NCBI GenBank assembly: GCA_037951165.1
Contig: JBBDHG010000127.1
Location: 2,040,501-2,104,500 of the forward strand
Direction: 5' to 3'
DNA from: Lophius americanus
Taxonomy: Eukaryota > Chordata > Actinopteri > Lophiiformes > Lophiidae
DNA length: 64,000 nucleotides
The position numbers were made by a program, and so were the translations under genes. Positions 45,763 through 58,448 of this stretch are shown here, in pieces. Numbering within the stretch: position 1 is the first letter of the stretch; the number at the start of each line of letters is the position of its first letter. The notes under the pieces are model-generated. The model saw nothing but the letters and a program-made list of their open reading frames with translations, did no database searches and was not told where the DNA came from.

Positions 45763-47194
45763 AAGGCTTTATTTTCTGATTATTTTTTTAAATCCTTTTT
45801 TTTCTTTCTTGGAAAAAATGGTCCGTCATCAGCGAATACTACTTTTGCTAATTTTAAAGCATGAATTTCCCCCCCACTGACTTAGTTCAATGTTTTAGTT
45901 TTATGATTCTGGAAATACGCCATTTTTCTTTTTGTATTATCATGGTGCCCTTTGCTGCAACAATAATTTAAAAGGGATATTGGGTTGAAATGTTTGAGAA
46001 TCATTGAAGCCGTGGTAGTGGGAACTAGAGTCCCTGTGCAGGTAAATCTAGTGGAGGTAATGGGAAAAGAAATACTTATTATATTGAAAAAAAAAGTTCA
46101 ATATAAAAGACCATGGCAAAACCATTTCATTTTTATGGGACAAAACACTTGGATTAATAAGTACCTTCAAAGTGAGTCACCAGAATCATACCAGTTCCCA
46201 GAATGAAGAATGACAAGGGGTTAGACTGAAGATGAACTCCCCTAATGTCAGTTCTGCTAATATATCTCATATTCAGAGCAGAAGAGCCTGGAAAGTAAAG
46301 TCGGCAAGAGAGTGTGTCGAGATGAAAATATCTTCCTCATTTCGTCTGCAGATAAACCATTCCTGTTGAGACAATCAAATGATTGTTCCCAGTGCATTCC
46401 TCTCTCTCTCTCTCGCATGTGAAAAGCCACTGAAGCTCACCATTTAGTCGATATCTCTTCCTGGAAGATAATTTAACATATAATATTCACACTAAATAAT
46501 TTGAACAAAATATAAAAGAATTGAAATGATATCCGTCTAAAACAAATGGATGTATCGGTCCACACAATCCACAGTAGAATAATAAACACGATACTTAGCA
46601 CACTTTGTATCATATGGTTAGAGCGAAATACTCATGATTGCTAAATACCAATTGTTCCTGGAAAATAAGGCATCACTGCATGAAAATTTTAAAGTTTTAG
46701 AATCAGATTCAAAAAGTTTCATAATGAACCAGACATGTTTTATTCTTCCACAGAATGGTATCATTCACTGTCGTATCAGAAAGAATAGATTGGAAACCAT
46801 CCAACGGGGGGCTGTGTAATTAAAAGACACATCCAAAATTACTTTGGCCCAACAAAGTAGAGAACCTGGCACTGAGCCTGTCGTGCAAGAATTGTTCGGC
46901 GTATAATAATTTACGGTCTGGTTTCCATCTATTTCTACCATCTAGACTGAGTTCACACAGAGCCTTTAGTCAAATTTTTATTTATTTTATGAGTTACCTT
47001 GAAATAATTTTGAAGAAACAAAGTTTTCTTGGCAATTTGAATATGGATTTCCCTCTGGACTGGAGCCACCGCTACGAAGGAAACAAAGAACTCTCTTCAT
47101 TCCACGACTGCATACAACGGCTCATAACAATGTCAGTGCCCCCAGGATAGTTTGCTGAATTGATGCGTACCCAAGATGACGGTTATGAGCAAAT

Positions 47195-47345
47195 GCAGCC
47201 AAATTATCTTGTAATTATGCTGTTACACATGACATCAACAGCAAAGTAATTACAGCTGTTTTGCCGTGGACATTTATCGTTCTTAATTTACCTGGCTAAT
47301 AGCGAACGCACGACCCATAATCCTCCTTGATCTTCTGCAGTTAGA
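47195..47345. promoter_or_regulatory. Possible conserved noncoding element
   Basis: Contains 'aaattatcttgtaattatgc', 'gcaaagtaattacagctgtt' and 'cttaatttacctggctaata' in quick succession: TAAT/ATTA homeodomain cores plus an E-box CAGCTG. It is free of repeats and coding signal. The composition is typical of deeply conserved developmental enhancers, but no comparison was possible. Confidence 0.25.
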
Positions 47346-50300
47346 TTCTCACTGGCTATAGTGGATAAAGTGTCTGAGAACATTTTGACATGTTGGCTGG
47401 TGTTCTTGGCTGGTATTTTTCCTCAATTCTATTTCCCATTTGGTGTTGGCAGACACATAGAATGAAGAAGAATGCTGAATAAGTAAGAAGTGGACGGCAG
47501 AACTGGTTGGGCAACACTGTTAAAAAGAAAACCTTGTGTTAACTCAAAACATCAGGGTAACAAGACACAATATATCTTTTTGTTTTCTGAACTTTATCTG
47601 CCGTTTTTGACCCTACTAAAGTTTTCAAGTTCATGCACAAGGTGTGCCAACTAGAATCTTCTTGTTCACCCAGCTACGGTAGCGAGGTTACATTTAAACT
47701 GAAATTCTTGTTTCACTGCCATGCATCTCTACTTTCATTTAACACAGATTTACTTCTTCAAACTTAAAAACTTTTCCTTAACAAATCTGGTCAAACTTAT
47801 GTTGATTTAATTGTATTTAATAAAATGCCAATAAGTAAATGAGTAAATAAAATAAGCACCGAGGTGAAAAAGAGCTCAAACCTTTTATTCTCCCTCATAG
47901 AATGTGTCACTATCATACACACGGACATGACGGAGGTAGCTATGGTTTCTAGTACAACATACATCAACATGTAAAGTCACATTGCTATTTTGACAGTCAA
48001 AAATGCTAAAAAATACACAACAAAATGAGTTTTGGTCATGGCAGAATGCAATCATTAATCCTTCTGGGCTTTAACCGCCTCAGCACATTACTCAGAAAAA
48101 TAAATGTGTGTGTGAAAAAAAGGCTTTTTATAGTAAAATCAGCTGGATATTGTTTTTTGGTTTTCTTTATCTTAGTTTTTAAAAAGCCCTTTACGTCTAC
48201 ATAAAGAGCTCGCTGACTCCTCACTGGTAGGATCAAGAGCCAAGCTTATCTGGTAGTCTGCTTTGAATGTGTACTACATATGCTTAGGATATTCAATGTT
48301 CATTTCTATAAAGAAGGTCACAGAGGTCTGCTAGTTCGTCAACCCCCTTTCAACACAACAGCCTCACACGCCGACACATCAGGTGATTAGGTATGTGCGG
48401 TATCGATAAAAAATGATATCTAGATATTTTCTGGGATTTTGCCGATAACGATATTGAGATGATAGTTCTCATCCTCCCTAAAGGGCTTGTAAGATAGTCT
48501 TGTATTATAATAGAGCGCTCTTGTTAACAGTATATTAACCTTTGCTTACTAATGATAGTAGTGGACACATTATATTAAAGAGAAGCAATTCTTATTTATT
48601 TATTCAAACTGATGGACATTGGATTTTGACAAATTTAAATGTGGTATTGATTTTGTCTATATTATGGCTAGCAGTAAGTACAAAATTAAATATCAAATTG
48701 TTTTTGACCAAATACCTTCATAATGTGACAATATTGTGGGCAGGATCGAAAATCCAATTTCAGTGCTAAAATATTTTAGCAAGACTATTTCTCAGATGTC
48801 CCTCTCTAATATCCATTTGATATTGCTGTGAAAACACAAATTGCTCCTTCGCTTTAAGAATGAAATAAGTAGGAAATAAGTGGGAAAAACTGTATTTTAT
48901 ATTTGTGTCTGGATGGTCACGACTGGGAGAAATAAACAGTACGCAAAATTAAAAAGTTAATCGCATCTGCGATCATTTTCTTTTCTTTTATTCTTTTTTT
49001 ATATTTTATTTTTGATTAACAGACAGCAATACAATAACCTGACATGACTTCACAAAAAGTAAAAAATAAATAACTATATAAAAAGAAGAAAAAAAAAACA
49101 AAAAAAAAACTTGTACCAACATAATGGATTCAGACAACGGCATGACGCTAACCACATTAAAATAAAAACTAAAAATAATTGTTTTTTGGTCGTCATCTTG
49201 GGCCCTGTGAAGTTGATCCCCGTCTAGCAATTATGTCTCATAACATACTCTAGATTGCAATGATGATGGTGACTGTATTTGATCTCATGGCTCTGTTTGT
49301 TTGATTTCTTCATTCAGTCATGTTTTTTTGGCATTTCTGCTTGTTTAACTCTAGCCGATGCGTGGGCCTACTGCGTGACTCATGATACAACAAATATTTG
49401 GATTTGTTTTTGATTTTTTTTGAACTTGATAACGTGAGCTCGCACATCTTTCAAACAACAATTAAGATATTATCGTAGATGATTCATATCTAACAACCCT
49501 ACCGGTGATATGGTGGCATCATCATCATCCCCAATGGTGATGAGGGCAAATAACACCTCTGAGCATTCTCTCTTCATGGTCAGTGTCCTGAGGAAAAGTT
49601 ACAGTACCATGTCAGTGTTAAGAAAAATGAAATGATAAAATATATTTCTGAAGATTCAAACTTGAACTTAAGAACCATGCTACAGACCCTTGTCTTTCAA
49701 ATTGGGTAAGGTTTGCAGAGAAGCAGCTGGAGTAATGATGTAGTAGGATAAACAATGTATGACCGGGGATAGGGTCAGCCACCGAAAAATAAATAATAAA
49801 TTCAGTGAAATGTACCGACATTTAATTGAGTATTTTCACGACCCTAACTGCTGTTAAAGAAACCAACTATTACGCTCAGGATCTCATGTTGTTTAATGAG
49901 TGTTTTTCTCTTCTCCTTCAGCTTCCAGCTCTATAAAATGTGGCAGGATAATTTTAAGGGATAATAGTGTATAAAACCGCTTATGTATCTAAGCTAGCAA
50001 GGAAACCATATGTAGTCGAATGATTTGAATCAAATTTTCAGTTGAAATACTACCGTGCAAGTTAATGTTTCTTCTATTTAAATCACTTACTTGTTAAGGA
50101 TAATTTGCCAACTAACATTCCAAACGTTCTCATTATGTTGACAAAACTGCTGTCCAGTTCCTCTGCAAAAAATGTCCAATGTTGATATGCTGAGCGTTTA
50201 AGATGGTTCCAACATCTAAAAGGTTTCCATTGCAGAAAATCAGGATAAACAGTTGTAAAGTAATTGCAACTCCATAGTCCTTATTGTCCTGACTTGAAAA

Positions 50301-50454
50301 AAATAGTTAAGGCAAGATAGAAAAAAGTTTGCTGGAGGAATACGTTTTTTTTAAATTGCGGATGGTAAAGGCTATTTTCTGGGACAGGTAAATTTGAAAA
50401 CTTTAGTTAGATGGCTATGGCCATTATCTTAATTATATCCACAAAAAGCCAGGG

Positions 50455-51092
50455 ATATTCTGGAATTGGAACAGATCCTTTATATAATTTGGTGATCAAA
50501 AAATTATTTAATGGATTATTTTAAAATATTATACCCATATAGGCCTTACTGCAAGGAAGAACTGGATGGAGTTTGTGAAATTTACAATTAAAGGTCCGTT
50601 GTACATGTCTAGCATTAGGGTGAGCTTTATCTCCAAATGTTTACAGGCCTTAATTTCTCAACCAATCCGATTTAGTCAGATCGACTCGAGGAGATCTTAC
50701 TTGTCACCGCAGCTATTAATATTTTACCCGCTTAGGGGAACTTTTTGATTCTTTTTTTTTTTTTATGTACAGAAAAACGCTGTTTTTCGGACATGACTTC
50801 TTATTTAGTTTGAAGAGTTCAATCAGGGTAATTACTTAACCTAGCCAAAGAGGGGTCGCTTCTTGTGCTGGTCCCAAGCCCGGATAAATGGGGAGGGTTG
50901 TGTCAGGAAGGGCATCCGACATAAAAACTGTACCAAATCAATATGCGAAATGAGATGATCCCTGTGGTGACCCTTAAAGGGAAGAGCTAAAAGAAGAAGA
51001 AGAAGAAGAAGAATCAGGGGAATGACTTGTACAATGTAGGAGATTGGGGGCTTTCGGGGATATCCCCTTGCTGCAGTGGACAACAGCGTAGG
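50455..51092 (+). mobile_element. Interspersed repeat family E, copy 5, split by an insertion
   Basis: The left part (50455-50837) has 'ggtccgttgtacatgtctag', 'gtgagctttatctccaaatg', 'ccttaatttctcaacc', 'gcttaggggaactttttga', 'cgctgtttttcggacatgac' and 'gagttcaatcaggg'. The right part (51012-51092) resumes with 'aatcaggggaatgacttgta', 'gagattgggggctttcgggg' and 'acaacagcgtaggcc'. The 174 bp between them are a LINE-type tail. Without the insert the copy joins smoothly onto the order seen in copies 3 and 4. Confidence 0.85.
50838..51011 (+). mobile_element. Non-LTR retrotransposon 3' end inserted with 17-bp target duplication
   Basis: Reads 'aacctagccaaagaggggtc', 'ttgtgctggtcccaagcccg', 'gataaatggggagggttgtg', 'tcaggaagggcatccgac', 'ccctgtggtgacccttaaag', 'ggaagagctaaa' and an (AAG)n tail. 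It is bordered by AATCAGGGTAATTACTT (50821-50837) on the left and AATCAGGGGAATGACTT (51012-51028) on the right. These match at 15 of 17 positions, as expected for a target-site duplication. The 5' truncation, the simple-repeat tail and the duplication length together fit target-primed reverse transcription. I recall the sequence as an abundant fish LINE 3' end; the clade is not certain. Confidence 0.85.
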
Positions 51093-51094
51093 CC

Positions 51095-52985
51095 AATGTT
51101 TGTAAGAAAATGGAAAAAAAAGATGTGATGCAGCAGGTGCTACATGTTGTGAAGTTATCCCCTAAACAAAACCTAATAAATCGAATGATCTTGGGGATTG
51201 ATAACCTAAATACTCTTGGTCAACAAGATAGATGGTGCACAAAGATGTTGGGAAATCTGTCCTTGACAATTGTACTGTACTTTCCTCTCTAAAGATCAAA
51301 ATCAATGAGGAATAACGAAGGGATGTCAGGAATGTCGGAGGAAATTTTGACCTGCCACTGCAAATTCACTTCATTCACCATCTGTAGCAGAGAGTCCAAC
51401 TATTTCTAGATGGTACCACTCGATCTCTGCGATGTTCCACCAAAAGCCCATCAATACATGGCATGATACAGATTCATATAGGTTATATTTATTATTGTAA
51501 GATAAAATATTGTAAGATTTTATTCTAAACTCATCATGTTTCTGGATTAAATTGCTCATATTATGAGTTTAGGGCGAGATGGTACAACTAGTTTCCATTC
51601 CACACCTTATGCACAGGTGGGTGTTAGTTTTTTGTGTGTACATGTAAGAGAGATAGAACACATGTCCTGGTTTACTTGAAGGGTTGGTGGAAGACAAAGA
51701 CCATCAGCATGCACGGAGAGTAAATTCTGTATGCCAAGATGTTGTTTTCTGCCTTCATTACACCCATAACCTTGACCTTAACTATTCATATCTCTTTCAA
51801 AAATTTCCAAACTTTTTTGAAACTTTCACCTTTGTAAATATTCATAAATAAAATCAAATCTTTGAACGGCACAGAGTGTTGCGGGTAGAGGGAAGTTTGT
51901 GGGCAGTGTGTTGCCAGGCAAGGTTGTTATGCGCTACTTGTTAAACTTTCTGCCTGGAGTTATGTGTGTGCCTCTGCGGGAGCACTGTTTGCCTTGAGTT
52001 TCTGTGAGCAGTATTATCTCTGCATGTTGGATGGGAGAGGTCACAGATGAAGGCTAAACTCCTCTATTCCATGTGAAGAGGCTGTTTGTTGTGAACCCCA
52101 GCTCGCTGCTCTAATGAACTCGTTCACCTGCTACAGCCTTCGCTCTTTTGCCACAAGCAGTGGACCGAACCAGACCATAGCAACATGATGAAACTGCATT
52201 AATCAGCCACAGCTGCAGCACTCTTTTTCTTTGAAATACCTTTTGCTGCATGTTTTGAACTACCTCACAGAGATACGTCGTGTTTTTCCCAAAGCCTGTC
52301 CTCGCCAGAAAACAAAATAATTCGTTCTTCAAATGCCTGACATGGCCAAACTTTAAGTTTTCCTGTCTCTTGTCATTTTGCAATTAATGATTATCCTTTC
52401 GGAGCAACAGAGGGGAAAATTGTTTGGTTTTGCTTAAACAATACAGGCGTAGGTCGGGATGGATCTTTGAACGGTCAAAGGTTCTAAATTTTTTATTGTG
52501 TTTTCAACAACATGGTTTTGTTGTGAGTGAAGAAAATGTTTTCATATTTTATGAAAGATAAGCAATTGGTATTTTTTTTTCTCCCTTGTTTTTTTTTTCT
52601 TCAGCAAATCTCAGCGTGTTGGTGATCTTTCAGAACTACCCCCACACAGACTACACAATTGTAGCCCAATTTTAACACGCAAGCACTTGTCATGTTGGCT
52701 GCCTTCCAACGAAGACACGGCGCAAATTTGTGGCGCTGTGATGGCTTCATCACACAGGATGTATCTGGAAAAAACCACTCTTAAAGACAAAAATATTGGA
52801 GCAGGTAGAATAAAAGTCCATAGTTTTTTAGTACATTTATCCTAAAGTGGACATATTAAGAAAAACTTATACATACACTTACATATTCTGGGGTCTCTGG
52901 AGTACCTTCCTACCCAAAAACTGAAATGAGACCCAGTGATATTTTGGGAGAAACTACATAAAAAACATTTGTGATATTCAAGCCT
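51095..52985. other. Noncoding DNA, nothing recognised
   Basis: Frames reach 90 codons (52111-52383 minus) with no motif or splice context that persuades. No mobile-element signature is visible. Confidence 0.45.
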
Positions 52986-52989
52986 GATT

Positions 52990-53100
52990 CTATTCCCCAG
53001 AAAAGTCTTTGATATTTTGGAGTCTTCATTGCTGCGTCGTGTTATCGCAATAACTCAAAAACCATTTAATGTATCATTTTTTAAATGATTTTATAACTGA
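52990..53100 (+). mobile_element. Interspersed repeat family E, copy 6 (5' fragment)
   Basis: 'gatattttggagtcttcatt', 'gctgcgtcgtgttatcgcaa' and 'taactcaaaaaccatttaat' match the 5' part of copy 1 ('ccttcgtgttagcacgataa', 'ctcaaaaactatttcatgg'). Downstream, 'cagttgattcaaatca' occurs twice (53130-53145 and 53238-53253). It may be a short duplication adjoining the element. Confidence 0.65.
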
Positions 53101-53375
53101 TAACACAGAGTAAATGTCATCACTGCAGTCAGTTGATTCAAATCACCCTGCTTATCCTCAGATTAGAACATGAGGTTATTTCCTTGATCTTGTAGTGCCT
53201 GATCGGTGTAGGAGACTGTATGTGCCCTCAATTCAGACAGTTGATTCAAATCATCAAGCAATAACTTGGCCATCGTGGATATTTTCATTTTTGTGTCTTC
53301 TGGCGGGAGCTGCAGTCCTGCTTACCTGTTTATACTTGTTTGAGTATTATATCTGTTTTTTCTTTGAATACTAAC

Positions 53376-53467
53376 GCTCCCTCAGGGATGGGTCAAATGC
53401 AGAGAAATACTTTCACTATCTTGTACTGTGTATGGCTGTATGTGAGCTTTAAAGGATTTCTTCTTCT
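53376..53467 (+). mobile_element. tRNA-derived SINE, 5'-truncated copy
   Basis: Starts abruptly at 'gctccctcagggatgggtca', continues 'aatgcagagaaatac', 'tactgtgtatggctgtatgt', and ends in a TTCTTCTTCT tail. The overlap with 44411-44472 is nearly colinear. 5' truncation with a simple-repeat tail is the usual outcome of LINE-driven retroposition. Confidence 0.75.
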
Positions 53468-53469
53468 AA

Positions 53470-54384
53470 AAAAGTGCTGGGGGTATGTTTTCCAAAAGTC
53501 TCGCATGTTGTGTCAAATAGACGAAAATGTTTTTTTAAAATTTGTTTATGTTTTGTCTATTTGCAAGCTTTTACTTAATTTGCAGCACATTTCCCCGTTA
53601 GCCGCCACAGGTATGTTTGGCTGGAATGATGACAAATGTGCTGATGCGTAAACACAGGCGAAGGTTTCCCATCAATATTGTGTAGGCAAATTAATAAGAA
53701 TCTGATGACTTAGCCTTTGAAAGGTTAAATTATAATACATTATGGGATTTTTGGCATTACTGATGGGGCTGAGGGTGAAATGATTGCATAGTAAATATTA
53801 TAATAACGGTATATCTTAAAATAAAACCCTTTTTGTCATATCATGTGAGTGTTAAAATGAAGAAAAAGATTTATTCAAATGGTTATTTGCCTTTCCTCCA
53901 AGTTGAAGCCATTGGTTTGCAAGGATTATGATCGGTCACATGTATTCTCTAGTAATTGCATTATATCTGCAGGCGTGTTTGCATTGTTTAACTGCTTTGT
54001 GTGATATTTGAATGGCAAAGGAGAACCAATCTTCCAGAGATTTAACATGCATTTATTGAAAATGTCAAAAAGTCATATACTGAGCAAACGGCCATTATAC
54101 ACTATACAGTATACGAAACTTGATGTAAATGTTGTCTTTCTATGGCCTTAACAACACATAAAATGAAAACATCATAAGCATGTAAAAGGCTAATGTCCAA
54201 CAGTATTTAACAGTATAACTGCTGGATCCTGCCATTTATGTGGAAATGGATAGGACTCAAGAAGAATAATGTCACACAGTGCACCATAATAGCTCATTCA
54301 TGTAAACAATCAGCCAAAACTTACTAACCACTGACATGGTGGATGCAGGAAAATGAGCTAGTGTGAGAATCTGAGCATCTTTAA
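53470..54384. other. Noncoding DNA, nothing recognised
   Basis: AT-rich interval with no repeat or coding signature. A frame of 103 codons at 53340-53651 runs out of the SINE fragment into this interval and has no motif. Confidence 0.45.
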
Positions 54385-54512
54385 AATTTATCATATTCTT
54401 AGTCTAATAGTACATATTTTACTTATTAGGGAGAAGCAGTGAAAACCCATACTGTTTGGACATATCAGGGCTATGGCCTTTCTGTCGGGTTGGCAGCGTA
54501 GGCCTAGTTGGT
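54385..54512 (+). mobile_element. Interspersed repeat family E, copy 7 (3' fragment)
   Basis: 'ttagtctaatagtacatatt', 'ttacttattagggagaagca', 'atactgtttggacatatcag', then 'gtcgggttggcagcgtaggc' and 'ctagttggttt'. This is the 3' end of the family. The 'gcgtaggcctagtt' terminus matches copies 1, 3 and 5. Confidence 0.7.
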
Positions 54513-54514
54513 TT

Positions 54515-56278
54515 AATGTAATCTGTCAGTAATACTAAATGCATTTTTTAACACACATTGCCAGACACAGATTTTTGCATATTTTAGCAGCTACAAATCA
54601 ACTGCATTTCACAAGAGAGCTAGATATTTGGCCAACAACGTTTTTGTGATTTTTGTGCACAGTACATTTTATTTTGGCTGTCTATTTCATCTTTCGTATT
54701 TATCAGATAAAAATCTGTTGGCAGGCTACTGAAACTCGCTTAGGTTATGGGATACAACAAATTCAACAAGCTTAGTTCTTTGGACAACATTCTTCATCAT
54801 TTTGGGCTAACTTTTTAACTATACACCAAGAATATATTAGATTTTTCTGCTATGTCACACTGTTACAGGAGGTCATTGATAACATTCTCACAGATGATTG
54901 ATGTCTCAGACTTATGACAACTGACTCATCATGAGCAGATGATCAATAAAACTTGGTGGGTGATAATGAAAATGTCATTTTAACCACTGATGATTGGGTT
55001 GCTTGATGATGTCCGAGGCTATTCCTCATTTTATCTCTTCTGTCAACTGTCTTCGTTGTGACAGTGCAGTGCCTTTTACATATATATTGTGTATTTATTT
55101 TGCCTTCAAGCCTGTGGTTTCAGTAATTCCAACATGGCGTCCTTGTCAGATACATCAGCTTGTTTACTGGTTCTGAGCTTCAAACGATGCTTCTCTACTT
55201 AAAAAGAAGTGGTTTTGAGCTCAAGTCTGACCAAGTTATATTTTAATGTAATGATCAGTCAATTCTTCAAGGACCAGTGTTTTTTCATTACAGTTTACCT
55301 TATCATGTACTAACAAAAACAAGTATTTCAAGGTCAACAGCAGACTGTAGAGAGTCCATCCGTCCATCCGTCTATTTTACTGTAGGTACCAACACAAAAA
55401 TCCTTGGTTGTAATACAAATGCGTCCATATTTAGTCACATCAATAATAATAGTAAAAATTGTCAGAGATCACCGATATTATCAGAAATTCACACTTAAAA
55501 TTCAGGTCAACATATCTAAAGCTCAAGCTTGGAGTTACTTTCCCAAGCCCAGCTCGTGAGCTGCCGCCAGGTCATGGAAATCTGCAGTTTTTTCTTGGGT
55601 TAATGAAGTAGTAAAATCTTAAGTGTATACTACAAGTTCTGTTGGAGAGCCACCTACCAGTTAGAGATTTTTGGCTCATTGACAAGGTTAGCTAATGACG
55701 GACGATAATGATGGACTGATCCTCTTCTCTGGTGAGTATATGTGGGCGGCCTTTTAATTTGAAAAACCCTGGCATAGATATTTCCTACTGATGGGTGGGT
55801 TTGATTTGTGATGTCTCTCGGCATCAGCTTTCAAATCAAGGTCAACTAGGTGCAGATAGACTTTTAAAAGTAAAAAATTACTACTTTTTGCATAGAAGTG
55901 TTGAGTTCACTGACCAAGCCAACGTATTTATTTTAGGAGTGAAATTGTACTTAAAGAGAGATGATCAGCGATCAGCAGTGTCATTTAAGTGTGTTTATAA
56001 ATTACCTAACGTGGTTTTTACTTTAGAAATAATAACTTAGACAGAACTGTAGTTAAGGTAATTTAAAGTTGAATTTTGGCGAAATGACTTTTCTACTTTA
56101 AGTCACACCAATCTTGTTTTTGTTAATGGTAAAAAATACATTTGTGAAAAAGAAAAAAACGAAGGAGGGGTATTTAATTTAAAAGGGTCACGTAGTCATG
56201 TAGTGGACAGCCGTTTTCCCTCAAACCAAGAACCACCCAGAAAACCCAGGGTCTTGAACTAGTCTTGAACTAGGTTTT
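54515..56278. other. Noncoding DNA, nothing recognised
   Basis: Frames reach 81 codons (55795-56040 plus) with no motif. There is no recognised mobile element, and a minor 'ccatccgtccatccgtc' tract near 55358. Confidence 0.45.
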
Positions 56279-56318
56279 ACAATGCCACTCGCCTAATGTC
56301 AGCTGGGATAAACTACAG

Positions 56319-56357
<39 letters not shown>

Positions 56358-56405
56358 ACACCCTTGTGACCCTGTAAAGGATAACCGGTTACAGAAAATG
56401 TTTAG
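56279..56405 (+). mobile_element. SINE-like repeat, 3' part, carrying a poly-C expansion
   Basis: 'acaatgccactcgcctaatg', 'tcagctgggataaactacag', the C-run, then 'cttgtgaccctgtaaaggat' and 'aaccggttacagaaaatg'. This corresponds to the ...GTCAGCTGGGATAGGCTCCAGCCCCCC...GACCCTG...GGATAAGCGG end of the family at 6971-7281. The short C-run normally found after CCAG has grown to 36 bases. Confidence 0.75.
56319..56354. repeat. 36-base poly-C homopolymer
   Basis: C from 56319 through 56354 without interruption, then T and CCACACCC. On the minus strand this is a 36-base G-run able to form G-quadruplexes. Homopolymers this long are prone to sequencing and assembly error, so the exact length is uncertain. 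Confidence 0.9.
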
Positions 56406-58448
56406 GGATGTAATACTTTGGCTAGTGACTAAAGAATATTTTTTGATTGAGGTTTAATTATGAGTCATAGTTTGGACAGAATCGGTCTTTCAACAGAAAA
56501 TTTATATTAGAATAGTCTGTAACAAATTGACAGGAAGCTTTATTTCAAATAGATTTTTCAAAAGTAAAAACGTAACTGTTTTAACGAAGAATGTGTCTTT
56601 CCAAAGTAAAATGAAAAAAAAAAATCGAACAAATGATGTATGGATGTTTTAGTAATAACCATTAAAGCGTAAAGAAAAGGAAAATTTAAGATTTGACCAT
56701 AATCATAAATCCAAACTGAGCAAATCGAATAAATTCGGTTGTTTTTCAAAATTTCTTTTGCATTCATTCAAAGAGTAATTTTTGCAGTGCAGGTTGATAT
56801 TTCACACACAAAGAAGTGTAAAGAGTTGGTTGGCTGATGTTTATTCTTTCCTGTAAAATTGACAAATGTTTTGTGTAATAAAATGTGTCCGGTATAGCCT
56901 GCGTATAAAAAGGTCACCAAAAAAGAAATGAATCTTGCTTAGGAAGGTACGGATACAAAGCTTCTGTTAATTAGGTTTAAGGGCTAGTTGCGCCTAACAG
57001 ATAATGGATATAAAAGGCCCTGGTGTGTCTCAGTCGTGACATTAATCTCAGAGAGCATCTCCAGTATTTTCCTTTAGCTGGGAATGAATATTGAACTCGG
57101 TCAACCTGCTACATTTGAAAAATCGTTGCAAGTCAATAGGTGTCAATGTGGGCAAAACTCGATTGAAGCTCTCAGCCATCCCAGCTGTGTCACACCTATC
57201 GATATATGTGCTTGTAGCTGTATATCAGCTTTAATGAAGTCTGTCCCTTTCTCCCGCTTATGCCTTTTAATCTTGTATTGAACTTTCTTTCTGGTCTTGT
57301 GATACCAGCTTATAAGTCACCTTTATGGAGACAGCAAATAAAAGTAGTAACAACAGAGCTGTTGAAAGGCCACCAGAGGCAACAGTGCTAGTTAAAATAA
57401 GAAATATATAATGGGATTCTCTTTATTCTTGATCGAGGGGAAGCACTTTACAGACAGCTATTGAGAGTAAATTGCAGTAAGGCTGAAATTGTTTACGATT
57501 ACTTTCTTCCCCATCTTTGATGGAGGAGATATACTTTTTTACCCAGCTTATGTGAATAAAGACAGTCTGGCTGGTATTTTTTTTGGCTGGAAAGCAAGAG
57601 CTGGGCTCTAACTGCAGGTGCAAGACAATACAGAACATCTGCAACTGTGTCTCAGTGGGGAAAATGCAGGCATTAAAACTGAAAAAGCAGAACAGAATGG
57701 AGCGGCATCTGTCCTCCTTGTTTAATGCGGGCCAAACTCTCCATTGTGATGTAGATATGCGTCACCCCTGCAGCACCTCAGGTGATTAACTGTAAGTTTG
57801 TATAAACAAACAGGTGTCCTCTGCTCCCTCAACAGCTCATTAAAACTCGGCTCATTTTATTTGAGTTTATTTTATTGCATCTTTATCAACTGTATGGTGT
57901 ATTTTGAAGGAATAGCACATCTTCTTTGTGACTAACGCTGTAATATATTTGCATGTGTGTGTCTCGGTGCACCTGTGTGTAAAAGAGTGTGATGAGGAAT
58001 ATGTTCTGCACTAAGTCCCAGGCTCATCAGAGCTTTTTCCTAGTCTCTAATGGGGTGTGTAGAGAACAGTTCTGCATATTGCCTCTGTAAAATGTGACCC
58101 AGGCAGACAGGCTACGTTGGCTAATGCAGGTAAAGGATTGAAATGCATCATGAAAAGCAAAAATGCAGGTCATTCCACAGTGTTAATGTCAGCTTTTAAC
58201 ATATCCATATAACAAAAGCCATCTGGCAAGAGAAATCAAATGGAAGCCAAGAACCCAGTGATGTTCAACGTGTCTCACAACCCAGCATTGTGCGGGTTGG
58301 GGTGTTACTGAAGATGCATCCTGTGTGTGCATGTTTGTGTTTTTGGAGCGCACATGCTTGCCTCGGAGCTTTTGTACAAGTTGTAGAGTGGGTGGAAGTG
58401 CAGCAGGCTGCAAAACCACCGCATCAGCATCTTCTCTCTCGCGACCAA
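56406..58448. other. Noncoding DNA, nothing recognised
   Basis: Frames of up to 73 codons lack motifs. The stretch 57000-57800 is complex and non-repetitive, and one frame there (57583-57789) is lysine/cysteine-rich with no domain. Possible regulatory content, but no direct evidence. Confidence 0.45.

Larger units (their letters stand above)
44850..50450. other. Noncoding, mostly single-copy DNA
   Basis: 5.6 kb without a supportable gene or clear mobile element. Frames reach only about 75 codons. There is a short CT run at 46402-46414, several A/T runs (45299-45310, 49090-49110) and one perfect hairpin. The block 46280-47400 is complex and non-repetitive; part of it is flagged as a possible conserved element. 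Confidence 0.5.

Noticed and set aside
53130..53253. Target-site duplication from the repeated 'cagttgattcaaatca'
   Set aside because: The interval between the two 16-mers has no tail, TIR or recognised element. It may be a short tandem duplication or part of a repeat.
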